Under the pieces are notes generated by a model. It saw nothing but the letters and a program-made list of their open reading frames with translations. It made no database searches and was not told the DNA's origin. The translations under genes and the position numbers were made by a program. Below, piece after piece: positions 1 to 11,339 of a DNA stretch of 64,000 nt (position 1 is the first letter of the stretch; each line of letters opens with the position of its first letter). The DNA is taken from positions 1 to 64,000 of the forward strand of contig NW_004451410.1 of assembly GCF_000321225.1 (NCBI RefSeq), given 5' to 3'. The DNA comes from Odobenus rosmarus divergens (Eukaryota; Chordata; Mammalia; Carnivora; Odobenidae).

Positions 1-82
1 GAATCATGGAACACTACATCAAAAACTAATGATGTAATGTATGGTGATTAACATAACAATAAAAAATTATTTAAAAAAAAAA
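1..82 (+). mobile_element. Carnivore L1 3' end (partial, cut by window start)
   Basis: The first 60 bases are nearly identical to the 3' UTR tip at 42571-42640 (CACTACATC, AACTAATGATGTAATG, GGTGATTAACATAA) and are followed by an A-rich tail. This is the 3' terminus of a carnivore LINE-1 whose body lies to the left of the window. It carries no coding sequence here. Confidence 0.85.
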
Positions 83-504
83 ACCCTAATTAAACACCTA
101 AGAAGTTCTTCCAGTTACTTAAAACTGCCAGCCCCAAAGTATGACCTTACCTGATATCTAAGAGACCGTATTAGGGTTTAAAATAAAATGTACACAGTCC
201 TTGTTTGCAACTAAAGATCAGTTTTGTGAGCATTTATGATATCTCAGCTGCATGTAAGTAAAAGTACAATCAGGCTAAGTGGTTTCAAAAGCTCTAAAAG
301 CAAAATGAAGCTTTTTCTTGCTGGAGTTTACTGGGATTACACATTCTGTGATGTAATTAAGAGCTATCCCAGAGATATTGAAGAAAATGATAGATACAAC
401 ATTTTAAAAACTTCAGTAACATATTACACTCTTTGTCATTTACATCTATCTGCAATGAACCAAAATATCTCAGAATCAGAGTGGAACTTAATGATCTTGT
501 AAGC
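83..504. other. Unassigned A/T-rich sequence
   Basis: Nothing recognisable. The short open frames here have no coding character. Confidence 0.5.
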
Positions 505-690
505 CAGTGGGTCTCATGGTTCACTGTGTGCATCTGAATCTCCTCAGTGACGAGAAAACACGTATTGTCGGACCTCACTCCTGGAGTTTCTTCATTGGTA
601 GGGCTGGGTTGGAGCCCAAGATCTGCATTTCCGACAAGTTCCCAGGTGATGTTGCTGCTGGTTGGTCCAGGGAACACACTCTGATAACGA
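505..690 (-). mobile_element. MER5A-type hAT-Charlie non-autonomous element
   Basis: It reads in order like the reverse complement of a MER5A-type element: CCAGTGGGTCTCA at the left end, CTCCTGGAGTTTC, GGAGCCCAAGATCTGCATTTC, ACAAGTTCCCAGGTGATG, and TGGTCCAGGGAACACACTCTGA at the right end. Nearly full length (~190 bp) but diverged. The family match is from memory of the consensus. Confidence 0.75.
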
Positions 691-1827
691 TCATTCTGGA
701 GAATTAAATGTGAAGTTATCCATTAGTTCTAAGATAAATATCAGGCCCCTAATACCCTCCACAATTCTAGGTAGCTAATAGAAGCAAGTCAAAGCAAAAG
801 CAGAAGACGAGACACAGAATCAGCAGCACAGAGAGGAAGAGCATGTGTCCCTTGCCTTGAGACTGAAGACAAAGTAGAGCCTCTCTTCTGTACACCTTTT
901 CTCTAAGCAAGTTGGTTTTGTCACTGGTATTTTCTACAATAAGAGGAATGATTTCTCACTTTCCATGCTCTGGCTTTCAATGTTCCCTTAACCATCCATA
1001 AAAAGGGTTATGGACTAGGAGAAAAGGGAAGATTTGAGTTTCCTATATCTCAATGAAACTTTTTTTTTAAACGTACTAAAAGTAAAGTGGGAGAATGGGA
1101 AAAACAGGAGGGTGGAGTTGGAGAGCCGTATATTTTAGATCAATATTATGTAACTGGCAGAGGATTAGGTGATGACAAGTTCCAGAAAATGAGCAGAGCG
1201 TGAGTTCCAGGAAGGCATGAGCTATGTTTGCTTAACCCATCACTACCTAACAGCATTAATTTATAGGATGACTGAATTCAGGTCACCCAACTGGATTGAA
1301 ATTAGTAAACATCAAATTCTACAGGGTTGGATGGAAGAATATTTGTGTGTTGATTGAGGACACTCTAGTGAGCCAGGTATAACATCATGGCTACATGAAG
1401 AGAAGTGATGAGAAATGTGGTGGCTAGCCCCCAAAAGACAGGCTAAATGGAAGTGCAACCTGATGGTTACATCCACGAATGGGAAGACTGGATGAGCCAG
1501 GGTCAAAGAGAGGAAACATACAAGTAAATCAAGAAGTACATCTGATGTAAGAAGACAGTGTTTGAGATGGACTACCACCACATCCAGTGCATAGAATTCC
1601 CTCCCCCCAAAACTCCCATTTTAGATATTGCATTTGACCAGTGAGCTAATGAAGGATAAGGACTTTTTGGATAAGACAGGAAAATATTTTCAAAACCAGT
1701 AAATTTCTCCCTAGTCATGCAGGAAAAGCAACATGAGGAGCAGGATAATGATAATAAATGAGGTAAGTGTTAGCTACTGGATGATATATAAATTGAAATG
1801 AAAAGAAGACAATTAAGTATCCTGCAT
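691..1827. other. Unassigned sequence
   Basis: No gene, RNA or repeat family is recognisable. Two short T or A runs occur. Probably unique or too diverged to name. Confidence 0.45.
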
Positions 1828-2147
1828 TGCTATGGACTGGATATATGTATCCCCTCCAAAATCCATATTCCCAAGCTTAACCCCCAATGTGATGGTATTA
1901 GGAGGTGAGGCCTTTGAGAAATGATTAGGTCATGAGGGAATTAGTGTCCTTTAAAAGAGCCCCCAGAGAGCTCCCTTGCTCCCCTGCCATGTGAGGACAT
2001 GAAGAAGAGGGTGTCTATGCACCGGGAATTGGGCTCTCACCAGACACAAGATCTGCTGGCGCTTTGGTCTTAGATTGCCAGCCTCCAGAACTGTGAGAAA
2101 TAAATTTCTGTTGTTTCTAAACCCACCAGCCTATGGACTAAAACAAG
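1828..2147 (+). mobile_element. MLT1-type MaLR solo LTR
   Basis: The start TGCTATGGACTGGATATATG, the internal AATGTGATGGTATTAGGAGG and TGAGGACATGAAGAAGAGGG, and the end GCCTCCAGAACTGTGAGAAA followed by TAAATTTCTGTTGTTT match, in order, the ERVL-MaLR MLT1-type LTR family. No internal retroviral sequence adjoins it, so it is a solo LTR. The final bases are degraded. Confidence 0.75.
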
Positions 2148-2736
2148 CATACTCTTAGAAGTAAAATTCTTTAGCCTTCTTTAATTCTTCAGCATTTTAA
2201 ATTTGTTTACCTAAAACATAAAGAGCTGACAGGGCACAGTGTTATAAATCAACCCACATCAATATTTGTTGAGTAAATGGTTCACAGAAGACTCTTTTCT
2301 CATTGAGCTTATCAAGCATTAAAATGTATCACATCATAAAAATGAAATAAATTGCTCTAATCTAAAATGTAGCTCTTAAATTTTCCTACCAGTCATTTGA
2401 AAAGTGAAACTATCTGCTTCGGGGGAGTATGAATCTAGAATTTTAAGTGTCATTGCATGAACTCAAGTTGGATTTGTAAAGAAATTTTTAAAATCTTTTT
2501 TAAAATTTTTATTTCATTGATTGCCACTTACAGAACAATAAAATATCACTGCTTTTCATTGCTAATGATTTAATTCTGATGTGGGGAGGTCCTCTATTAG
2601 GAAAATCTCAATCTCTTCTTGAGATGGTTGATCAAAGAGGAAATTAGCACTAAATTCAGATGTGCTTTGAGTGATAAGTAATCAAAAATGATGTGAGAAA
2701 TTAGGCTAAAATTAACTCAGAGGAAATATAAAATAC
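2148..2736. other. Unassigned A/T-rich sequence
   Basis: Nothing recognisable apart from a local T/A-rich stretch around 2485-2515. Confidence 0.45.
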
Positions 2737-2751
2737 AAATTGCTGAAAGTC

Positions 2752-2941
2752 AGGGTGCCTGGGTGGCTCAGTCATTAAGCGTCTGCCTTTGGCTCAGGTC
2801 ATGATCCCAGGGTCCTGGGATTGAGCCCCACATCGGGTTCCCTGCTCCGCGGGGAGCCTGCTTCTCCCTCTCCCACTCCCCCTGCTTGTGATCCCTCTCT
2901 CGCTGTGTCTCTCTGTGTCAAATAAATAAAATCTTTAAAAA
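2752..2941 (+). mobile_element. Carnivore tRNA-Lys-derived SINE
   Basis: Full-length copy. The head AGGGTGCCTGGGTGGCTCAG contains the tRNA-derived promoter part, followed by a CT-rich body and an AAATAAATAAAATCTTTAAA tail. It is flanked by a perfect 15-bp target site duplication (AAATTGCTGAAAGTC) at 2737-2751 and 2942-2956. Confidence 0.95.
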
Positions 2942-2956
2942 AAATTGCTGAAAGTC

Positions 2957-3645
2957 TTCTTTTTTATTTTAATCATATTTCTTCAAAATGGTTCAAATCT
3001 TACAAATTCAGGCAAGACCAATAGAAAAACCTGACATATACAGAATCATATTTGAATTTAATTCAGAAAAGGAATCATTAAACTCTTAAATATTAAACAA
3101 AGCAATGACAAGGTGATAGACACTATCAGAGGAGGAGGTGGAAAGCTTTTGAGCCTTTGAAATTGCTTTCACAGACAGTATGTCATTTGATATTCATAAA
3201 GTATCCTAAGTAGAGGTAAGGGACAGATAAGGTGAGGGACATAAAACAGTTCCCCATTTTATAGATCAAACACATGATTGATTGATTCCAACATTGACAA
3301 TGCTATTTATTGCCAGAGAGAGGACTCAACCCTCTTCTCATTGTATAATACGCCTAGGATTTGTTTATCTTTGTGACAATAAGATGTAACACTGAGCATC
3401 TATTATGGGCTGAAGCTCTGCTTTCCATGCAACACACAGCCAAGTATGAGTGTGATTCTATATTGAGTGTTTGTCTGCCAGGCTTTACACAAGACTCCAA
3501 GGAAGCCAACATAACAAGGATAATTAGAGATCCTCTTTCATTGGGATTCCATTCTACTAAGGTGACAGTCATCAAATAAATAAGTATCCCAATATGTGTT
3601 TAATCTACTTAGTATATGTGTGTATTTATAAATAATGCATATATA
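2957..3645. other. Unassigned sequence
   Basis: No repeat or gene identified. Short frames around 3354-3579 are open on both strands but show no coding signature. Confidence 0.4.
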
Positions 3646-3649
3646 ATAC

Positions 3650-3790
3650 TAGACCTGTCTTTGACTAGCAGTGAGCCTGGGCCAAGTCTCCAAACCTCTT
3701 TGTCTTATGTGCTCACCTGCACAATGGGGTTAATAATAATGTTGACAATTGTTGCAAAGATTAGATGGGAAAATCTATTATATTGTTATA
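3650..3790 (+). mobile_element. MIR SINE fragment
   Basis: It follows the MIR order: GAGCCTGGGCCAAGTCTC, AACCTCTTTGTCTTATGTGC, ACAATGGGGTTAATAATAAT, GTTGCAAAGATTAGATGGGA. Old, tRNA-derived, without target site duplications. Confidence 0.65.
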
Positions 3791-4087
3791 CACTATCTTG
3801 AACACCTAGCAACTTTTAAACAAATATTTTTACCACTCGATGATAATTTGTATTACTTTAGTTATAAAAGTAAAATACTGTTCTTACATAAATAAGATGA
3901 ATTTAAAGTAATATATGCACAATTGTTCCAGATGAAAATACACATTTATTCAAGTGCAGATTATAGTTTTATATAAATTTCTCAGTGAACTGTATTTTTT
4001 AAATTCTGAAGAGTCTTTAAGAATCACCAACAAGCCATTTAATTATATTTATATTAATTTAAGATGAGGTAAATTTACTTGACATAG

Positions 4088-4710
4088 ATAGTCAGCTCTC
4101 ATTAAAGTCATTATGAACACTGAATTCATGAACCCTGAACCATTGCTCCCAAGGGAAATGTAAGGTTAGGTTCCTGAGAGCTTCTGCGCACATTTTTCTC
4201 TATAGATCAATATATAAACTTGTTTTATGTATGTTTCTGTTTCAAGACACCTTTTTAATAGATTGTTGTTTCATTAAGGTTGAACTCCTGAGGAAAAGCA
4301 CTATAACTCATGCCTGAAGCAAGCTTATCCAGTACATGCATTTTCTCTGGAAGCAACCAGCCAGGCTTCTTGAGCTTGGGGACACAAGACAATGCCTCAG
4401 CAGAACATTTCGGTGCCATTTTAAGTGCATATCACCAACCCAAAGCACCAACGCGAGAAAAAGTAACACTAAATATATCCAGAAAAGGACATGTCTTTAT
4501 GGCGTGGAGCTGAAGCAAGAGGAAGGTGTAGCTTTGTGCACTCGAAGCTAGGAATGTGTATGTCGGGTGACTCACACTTTTTACCACTCTGCACGTAACA
4601 AAGAATGATGATAAAAACACCACCAGTATTGATTTGGGGGCTACAAATAAATTTTCTCAAGGAAGTGATTTCATAAATATAGAATCCGTGAAATAAGGAT
4701 CAGCTATACT
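4088..4710 (-). mobile_element. Tigger-type (pogo/TcMar) DNA transposon, internally shortened
   Basis: Degenerate terminal inverted repeats are visible (left GTCAGCTCTCATTA, right TAAGGATCAGCTATAC, related in inverse). On the minus strand an ATG at 4419 opens about 53 codons containing the pogo/CENP-B-like helix-turn-helix motif VLDKLASGMSYSAF (about 4294-4335). This is the N-terminal DNA-binding part of a Tigger transposase. The DDE catalytic domain is absent, so this is an inactive, deleted copy. Closest to Tigger7 from memory; the subfamily is uncertain. Confidence 0.7.
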
Positions 4711-4988
4711 TTGTTGGTATCATTTTTTTTTCTCCGAGTGAAACTTGGAAAAATTTAGAAAGGGTTTGGATAACACCCAGTGATTCTTGCTCCCAGAGGA
4801 ACCGTATAAAATGTCAAGGCTAACAGAAAAATACTGTGTACATAAAAAACAGTGCTTATTGTATTTGAACTATGATTCCTTAAACTGGGGTTGATGGCCA
4901 TAATCATCTGGGTAGCTTTTAAAAAATGTATGTTACAAGTCTCACACCCATTCTGCCGGACTATATCTTTAAGGACAGTGGGAAAAGG
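4711..4988. other. Unassigned sequence
   Basis: Nothing recognisable between the Tigger element and the next SINE. Confidence 0.4.
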
Positions 4989-5003
4989 GAAATTTTATTT
5001 TTA

Positions 5004-5195
5004 TTTTTATTTTTTTAAAGATTTTATTTGTTTGAGAGAGAGAGAGAGAGAGAGCACACACAAAGCAGAGGGAGAGGGTGAAGCAGACTCCCCGCTGAGC
5101 AGGGAGCCCAACGTGGGGCTCGATCCCAGGACCCCACAATCATGACTTGAGCTAAAGGCAGATGCTTAGCTGACTGAGCCCCTGAAGCACCCCAA
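5004..5195 (-). mobile_element. Carnivore tRNA-Lys-derived SINE
   Basis: Inverted copy: T-rich left end, AAAGATTTTATTTG, GAGAGAGA repeats, GAAGCAGACTCCCCGCTGAG, GGGGCTCGATCCCAGGACCC, and a head at the right (TGACTGAGCCCCTGAAGCACC) that is slightly scrambled. Direct repeats GAAATTTTATTTTTA flank it at 4989-5003 and 5196-5210. Confidence 0.9.
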
Positions 5196-5210
5196 GAAAT
5201 TTTATTTTTA

Positions 5211-7105
5211 AAAACATAGGCAGATTTGGGGACTGTATCATAATTGGGGTTTTGGGGGGTATCATAATTACAAAAGCATCTCAATAGCTCATAAAACATT
5301 ATGGTCCTCAATAAATACATCAATTATAATTATGTATGGCCAAATAATGTCTCCTTGGTCATTTTAATTTTCGAGTGCTGAATTAATTGTTCAATACTTA
5401 ATAACAGATCTCAGCCTGTTATTGCAGTCCAGCATGATGGCCTATGTTATGTTGTTTTACATTATTATTTAGAGTTAAAATAATCTGAAAGCAATTCATT
5501 CATCTTTAATAAAAAGAACATTTTAACACAGAGAGAAAAACAGAAGTACTGTTTCTTGAGCCTTGATACTTCCATTTGGTCAATTGATGCATCATTGGAT
5601 ATACGTACATTTCAGAATATCTCTCTGTGGCATATACATATTTTAGCTTACAAAATAAGCCTTATTTAAAACTATACAATGTTCAAACCTGAGTAATATC
5701 TCCCATTTTCTCATTTTACTCTGTAAGCAATTGTTTTTTTTTCTTTTCCTTTTTTTTTGTCTTCCTCCATTCTTTCTTTTCTTTCTTCCTTTTTTTTCTA
5801 TTTATGAGATAAATTCTTTGGTAGCAAATGAATCATTCTGGCATAATATAAAAAATTAAGATGCATGTGTATGCATGTGTGAGCTTACATCTGAGCTCCT
5901 GTTCATAACACAAGCAAATATATAATACCACCTTAAAATTTAGCATTGATATGCTTATTAAACTTGCTATTAAAGGATTTTATTAATTTTTTACCTGATA
6001 GGACTAATATGAAATCTTAGAATTGTAGGTCGGATTGGCTTCATAGAAGTGATTTATAGTTAAAATAAAATAACTCTCTGGTTACATTCTGTCTGTATGT
6101 CAACATTTAATAAGAACGTTCTCAGTTTAAAACTTGCTTCCAAATGCAGTCTGACTAATTTGGCCTCAGTATGTAGCTTAAAGTAGAATCTAGTGTGTTC
6201 ACTGGCATCTTGTCCTTGGAGGAGATGATAGATAACATTCTGCCAGAACATTATATTATGGTCCCCATGCTTTTGTGAATGTTCCACAGCTGATAGAAAA
6301 CAGAATCAAACATCAATGAAGCATTTGCAATGCAATGATTCTCGAAGGTGGTGGTTTTAGCATTCATTTTTGTCAGTGAAATCTGTCCTTTGTTGATATG
6401 AAAGGATGTCTATCTTTGAAACTCAGCTTGCATTCAGATGAGGGTGTAAAAACAATTAAGCACTGGGCTCTATCATCCCGCCACCCACTTCTCCTGCATG
6501 GTTAAAATGTTGAACAGCTTGAACAGCATGCTACCTGGAGATGGGCCATGTGGCTGGGATACAGTCAGCAAATCCAGGACCTGCCAATTCTTATATGCTC
6601 TGCATTCTGTCCTAGCAATTCTGCTTCCACCTAGGGAAGGTTATTCCTGCTTAGGACACAATAATCCATAACCATAACTGTAACAATTGAGATTTGCTCA
6701 ATAGCTCAAGATAAGGTTCACCAACACTCCTGAATGACACATACTGTCCATCCTCAAAGAGCAAGACACACAAACGGAAATGGATAAATAATAAAAATAT
6801 GAGTGTTGTGGTGACCATAACAGTAGCAACTGGAGGCTTCAGTACTCACCGTTCCTAGAACATGCTGATCACTGGTCTCATGGCAGGCTCGTGGGGCAGG
6901 GCTTTCCTTTTTTCCCCATTTAATCATCACAGAGGCCCTTTTTGATAGATACCATTATCCCTGTTTTTATCAAAAGACAGAAGCAACATTAGATGTCTGA
7001 ACAAAGAACAATGACAGCGATGAACACCAAAGAAAGACTGACTGACAGGAAGGAGGAATTTGTCACCCAGAACATTCTCATAAAAATTTCCACTGACTCT
7101 TTATA
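5211..7105. other. Unassigned sequence, mostly unique
   Basis: No gene or repeat is recognised except the pyrimidine tract near 5.75 kb. AT-rich with scattered short homopolymers. Confidence 0.45.
5732..5800. repeat. T/C-rich pyrimidine tract
   Basis: Almost only T and C over about 70 bases, with TTTTTTTTT and CTTTCTTTTC runs. Simple sequence, probably derived from old poly(A)/poly(T) expansion. Confidence 0.85.
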
Positions 7106-7109
7106 CAGT

Positions 7110-7290
7110 GCCTCTACACACGCTGTCTTAGATTTATTCTCCCGGAGGTTATTACTATTTTTACAGACTTAAAAACTGAGGTGCATTGAGGTTAGTGGTT
7201 ACCCCAAATGCATATAATCTACAAGAGAGAGTTCAAACCCCGATGTTCTGAGGTAGAACCCTCTGCTCTTTCCTTAGTCCCTGCTCTCTC
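7110..7290 (-). mobile_element. MIR-type ancient SINE, inverted
   Basis: TACTATTTTTACAGACTTAA, AACTGAGGTGCATTGAGG, GAGTTCAAACCCCGATGTTC and ACCCTCTGCTCTTTCC match, in order, the reverse-oriented MIR pattern (ATTTTACAG...AAACTGAGG...TTCAAACCC). Confidence 0.6.
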
Positions 7291-7294
7291 CCAT

Positions 7295-8885
7295 GTCACC
7301 TCTTTATAAATCCTCAACTGGCAAGTTTCTTAAAAGGCTGAGTTTTGCAAAATGAGAGACTATTACTGACTCAGAAGTTGGCATGCTTGGTCAGAGCTTC
7401 CTGGAAGCATTACCTTGGAGACAAACTGAAGGATGACTTTCTTCTGTGGCATTATCTTTGAAAATTCCTCGGCCGTGGCAAACACTAAACCCAAAGGTTA
7501 CTCAATCCCCAACTTTCCTTTTTCTACCTGTACAGAAGTGTGGCTTCCATGAATAGAAAGAAGGGCTTTACTCTTGAGTATAGGAACATTTGGATCAAAC
7601 TATAGCAATGAATCAAGTGACTATAACGTTTATAATGCTTAGGCTTGACACATGATGAAAGAAGAAGAAAAAGAGAGGGATGTGAAGAGTGGCAGGGAGG
7701 AAGGAGGTGAGTAGTGGCCTAAACTGATTCACTCAAAGTAGAAACTACTACCAGTATTTCTTAGAAAGGGAAAAACTCTAAGTCCTAAGGAAGAAATCTC
7801 TTTCAGGAGGAAAATACTTCAAACTCTTTAGAAATTTCCTAGAGGGAAAGGTCACTTTCAAATTCCAAATGAGACTAAAAAAGGATGCTTCAAGGGAAAA
7901 AAAAAGGCATTTGCTTGAATTATTATCTTTCTATGTTATTCATATTTGTGTGTCCACACCATTGTTAGAAGCAACAATTTCTGAGTAAGATACCTGTTTC
8001 CAGTAACCCTTTATTTATACCTTCTGTATTCATTAGTTCCTTGCTTTCTGTAATTGAAAATGCGCTCCCAACCATCTGTCAACATGATTCATGCCCTAAC
8101 CTCGTTGGCAGGCCCTTACTGACTTCTGCACAGGATTTGTACATGGACCAGACACTATCGGAGTCTCAAATGAGAAATACCAGTGGAAGTGTTATAACGG
8201 CATCGTGATGGGTAGCCATTATTTAAATATAAAAAGTGTTGAGAGTGATGTTTGCAAAGAGCTCCATCATGCAAGAGCATCCCTTGGACGATGAGTGACC
8301 TGAGAGAGCAATCAAATGTTCTAATCATTAAAATCGTGTTAAAAGAAAAATAATGAAACCCTCTGCTCCTAACAGTTGTCTGAGATAAGGAGATAACAAT
8401 ATGTGATGTTTACAAGCGAGGATGTAGATTTATGTATGTGTGTGTGTATGCTTATGTTCATATTCCATGCTAGAATAACCACGAGATCCCCAGCAACATG
8501 GTGTCTAAATATGCTTGAGGCACGGAGCATACCTACTCAAGAATGTACTCGATCTGTTAAGTGGAACAACGTTATAATCACATCCAACTTCCCCAAGACA
8601 ACAAATGTTTTGATATTAAAAATTTCACCTCTGATATCACCACTACAAAAGCTGAAAAAGTGGTTCTTCTCCTCTCTCTTCTCTATCCCCTGAGATGCAG
8701 CCTTGTCACGAAGGTCGGCCAAAATATGCTGCCACTCAGGACTTCATACAGTGTGGGTACTTATATGTATTTCACATCTGTTAGAAAAGTACACACATTC
8801 TGCAGTCATGGTATTTTTCCATATATGTGCTTTCAGATGATCAAGTTTGCGAATTTTATTGTTTCAAACATCTGTGTTCTCACTG
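7295..8885. other. Unassigned sequence
   Basis: No gene or repeat family recognised. Two overlapping open frames (8403-8693 and 8561-8917) lack a recognisable domain and run into antisense L1 sequence. Confidence 0.4.
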
Positions 8886-8889
8886 AAGG

Positions 8890-10296
8890 CTTCTCTCCAC
8901 TGGTTTTCTCAGTTTGAAGGTGTGTTAGTATCTCCAGCCACGATTTAGGAGTGGTTTATCTTTCCCTTGTTGTTCTATAAATTTGAGACTATGTGATTAG
9001 AAGAATACAGTATTAAAACTGCTTTATATTTCCGGTGAAGATGGATCCTTTTTCATTATGTAGTGACATATTTTTATGTCCAGTAATCTTTTTGCCTTAA
9101 AGCCAGTTTTATCAGATAGCAATATATCTACACTAGCTTTCTTGCTTAGCATTTTCTTAGCATGTCTTGTTTCACTGCTTTACTTTTAGGCTCTCTCTAT
9201 CCTTGTTTTAGAGACATCACTCATAAATAATCTACAGTAAGTTTTCTAAAGCCAGTATATGCCACTTGTTTTGTGGATCTTGTCTCTTTCCTTGCCTTCT
9301 TTTTCATCTTTTAAAAAAAATATTATATTTGCACTTATTCACTCTCTTGTTTAAAAGTTATACGTTCTTGTTTCCATTTCATAAACTGTAGAATGCTGTT
9401 TGACATCAAATTTTAATATTAACCGTTATCTGTACCTTCTCCCCAGACAATACAAGAAACTGAAAACACTAATCCCATTTATCTCCTTCTAACTTACATA
9501 CTACTGGTGTTGTGTATTTTATTTTATTTATTTATTTTTAAAAGATTTCATTTATTTATTTGTTTGTTTATTCATTCATTTATTTATTTAGAGCTGGAAC
9601 AGGGGGAGGGGCAGAGGGTGAGGGAAAGACTCTCAAGCAGACTCCCTGCTGAGCGTGGAGCCTACCAGGGGCTCGATCCCAGGACCCTGAGATCATGACC
9701 TGAGCCAAAATGAAGAGTCAAATGCTCAACTAACTGAGCCACCCAGGTGCCCCTGCGGTTTGTATTTTAATTCAATATTTCTTAAATACCACAGTGTTAT
9801 TTCATGTAGTTAAATTAATTTAGAGTTACCCATCTATTTGCCACCTTCTTAATTTTTTGTTTTTTTCTCACCCAGAGCTATTACCAAATCAAATTTCATC
9901 AATCTGACGTAGGCCCTTTCACATTGGCTTCAGAGAAAATTTCCCATCTTCTCTTTTATTCACCCTCGGACTTTCATGAAAATAATATTCTTTTGTTTGT
10001 ATGTCCCCCATCCTAGCTTCCTTAATTTTTCATTATTTTGTCTTTTCCTTTGCTCCCTGGGAAATTCTCTTTGATTTAGCTTATGCCTCACTAATTCTTT
10101 TTTCAGCCATGTCGAATAAGTTTTTAAACTCCTCTATGGAGTTTTCATTAGAGTTTTGCATTCCTTCTTACAGTTTTATTTGAAATTTATTTAATCTGCC
10201 TTGTCTCCTTTTAGGATTTTCACTTTATATATATTCAAATTCACACTTAATTTCTCTTAACACACTCTGTAAATCTATTTATTTTTGCTGATTTTC
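8890..10296 (-). mobile_element. Ancient L1 (L1M-type), antisense, interrupted by a SINE
   Basis: On the + strand the order matches the antisense of an old L1 coding region: TTTCATTATGTAGTGACAT, CCTTAAAGCCAGTTTTATC, CTACACTAGCTTTCTTG, CTTAGCATGTCTTG, then CCTCTATGGAGTTTTCATT. All frames are destroyed. A SINE sits inside at about 9.53-9.75 kb. Boundaries are uncertain, and the second half (9.76-10.30 kb) is the weaker match. Confidence 0.5.
9527..9753 (-). mobile_element. Carnivore tRNA-Lys-derived SINE, older variant
   Basis: Inverted copy with an expanded (ATTT)n stretch (about 9530-9590), body ACAGGGGGAGGGGCAGAGGG, GACTCTCAAGCAGACTCCC, GGGGCTCGATCCCAGGACCC, and head GAGCCACCCAGGTGCCCC. The imperfect direct repeat TTGTGTATTTTA/TTTGTATTTTAA flanks it. 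Inserted in the antisense L1. Confidence 0.9.
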
Positions 10297-10498
10297 TTTT
10301 TTTCTTTTTTTAAAGATTTTATTTATTTATTTGACAGAGAGAGACACAGCGAGAGAAGGAACACAAACAGTGGGAGTGGGAGAGGGAGAAGCAGGCTTCC
10401 CGCTGAGCAGGGAGCCCGATGCGGGGCTCAATCCCAGGACCCTGGGATCATGACCTCAGCCGAAGGCAGATGCTTAACGACTGAGCCACTCAGGCACC
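10297..10498 (-). mobile_element. Carnivore tRNA-Lys-derived SINE
   Basis: Inverted full-length copy: AAAGATTTTATTTATTTATT, GACACAGCGAGAGAAGG, GAGAAGCAGGCTTCCCGC, GGGGCTCAATCCCAGGACCC, CTGAGCCACTCAGGCACC. A perfect 17-bp target site duplication (TATTTTTGCTGATTTTC) lies at 10280-10296 and 10499-10515. Confidence 0.95.
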
Positions 10499-10515
10499 TA
10501 TTTTTGCTGATTTTC

Positions 10516-11240
10516 ATTCAAAGATTGCTTATGTGCCTAGTTGTTTTTTACTGTAGTAGATGAAATCACAAAAGAAATACTTGTAGAAATTACATGAGGC
10601 TCATGATGAAAGCACTTTGTATTTTGAATTTGCTATTATTGGTTCCCTAGGGATATTATTTCAGTACAATCCTAAACCATGTTCAAGTTTAAGGTTTTCC
10701 AAGACTTTCCAAGGCACATAAAACAACGCTCAAGAACCTGTAAAAAGGGGGTCGTTCAATTCCAATTTGCCCTTACCCAAAGTGTGTGCCTCAGGGTGTC
10801 AGGTGGGAGTGGGAATGCTATTTATCAGCTTTTCCTCTTGGGTAGGACCCGAGCTTTCACGCACCACCTTCAGCCTACTAAGCCACCCAAACCCTCCACT
10901 CACTGGCCAATGACAGTAAAATTGCTTTGAGTTCTCATTTTACCTCTGTGACTCTCATCTTCTTCACATCCTTTGGTGCTTCCTTCCTGTCTTATTAGCT
11001 TATAAAAACTTTGAGAAATTTAATATATTTCATCTAGAGTTATACCTGTTCTTAGTTTTCCCAGCTCACCAATGGTTGAAGCAGATGTTCTTTATATTTC
11101 TAACACATGACTCTTTAGGTGAATTTCATGGTTTTTCTCAAATTGAACAAATAATTTTTAAGAGACGCATGATCTTAAAATAAAAATGACAAGGTTCACC
11201 TTCAGATATACTGATTCAAAAGGTTTATAGTCAAGACTGG
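10516..11240. other. Unassigned sequence
   Basis: Nothing recognisable. The region 10730-10920 is somewhat richer in G+C than its surroundings but shows no exon structure. Confidence 0.4.
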
Positions 11241-11244
11241 ATGT

Positions 11245-11335
11245 TTGCAATTTTAAAAGAAATTTCCAGGTGATTCTGACATGAGCTCCCTGACCCCCGA
11301 CCCCACCACCAAACTGGTAATTTGAGAACCCCTAA
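11245..11335 (+). mobile_element. MER5-type hAT fragment
   Basis: TTTCCAGGTGATTCTGACA followed after a C-rich insertion by TAATTTGAGAACCCCTAATT resembles the right half of MER5-type elements (CCAGGTGATTCTGATGC...TTTGAGAACCACTG). Short and diverged. Confidence 0.4.
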
Positions 11336-11339
11336 TTCA

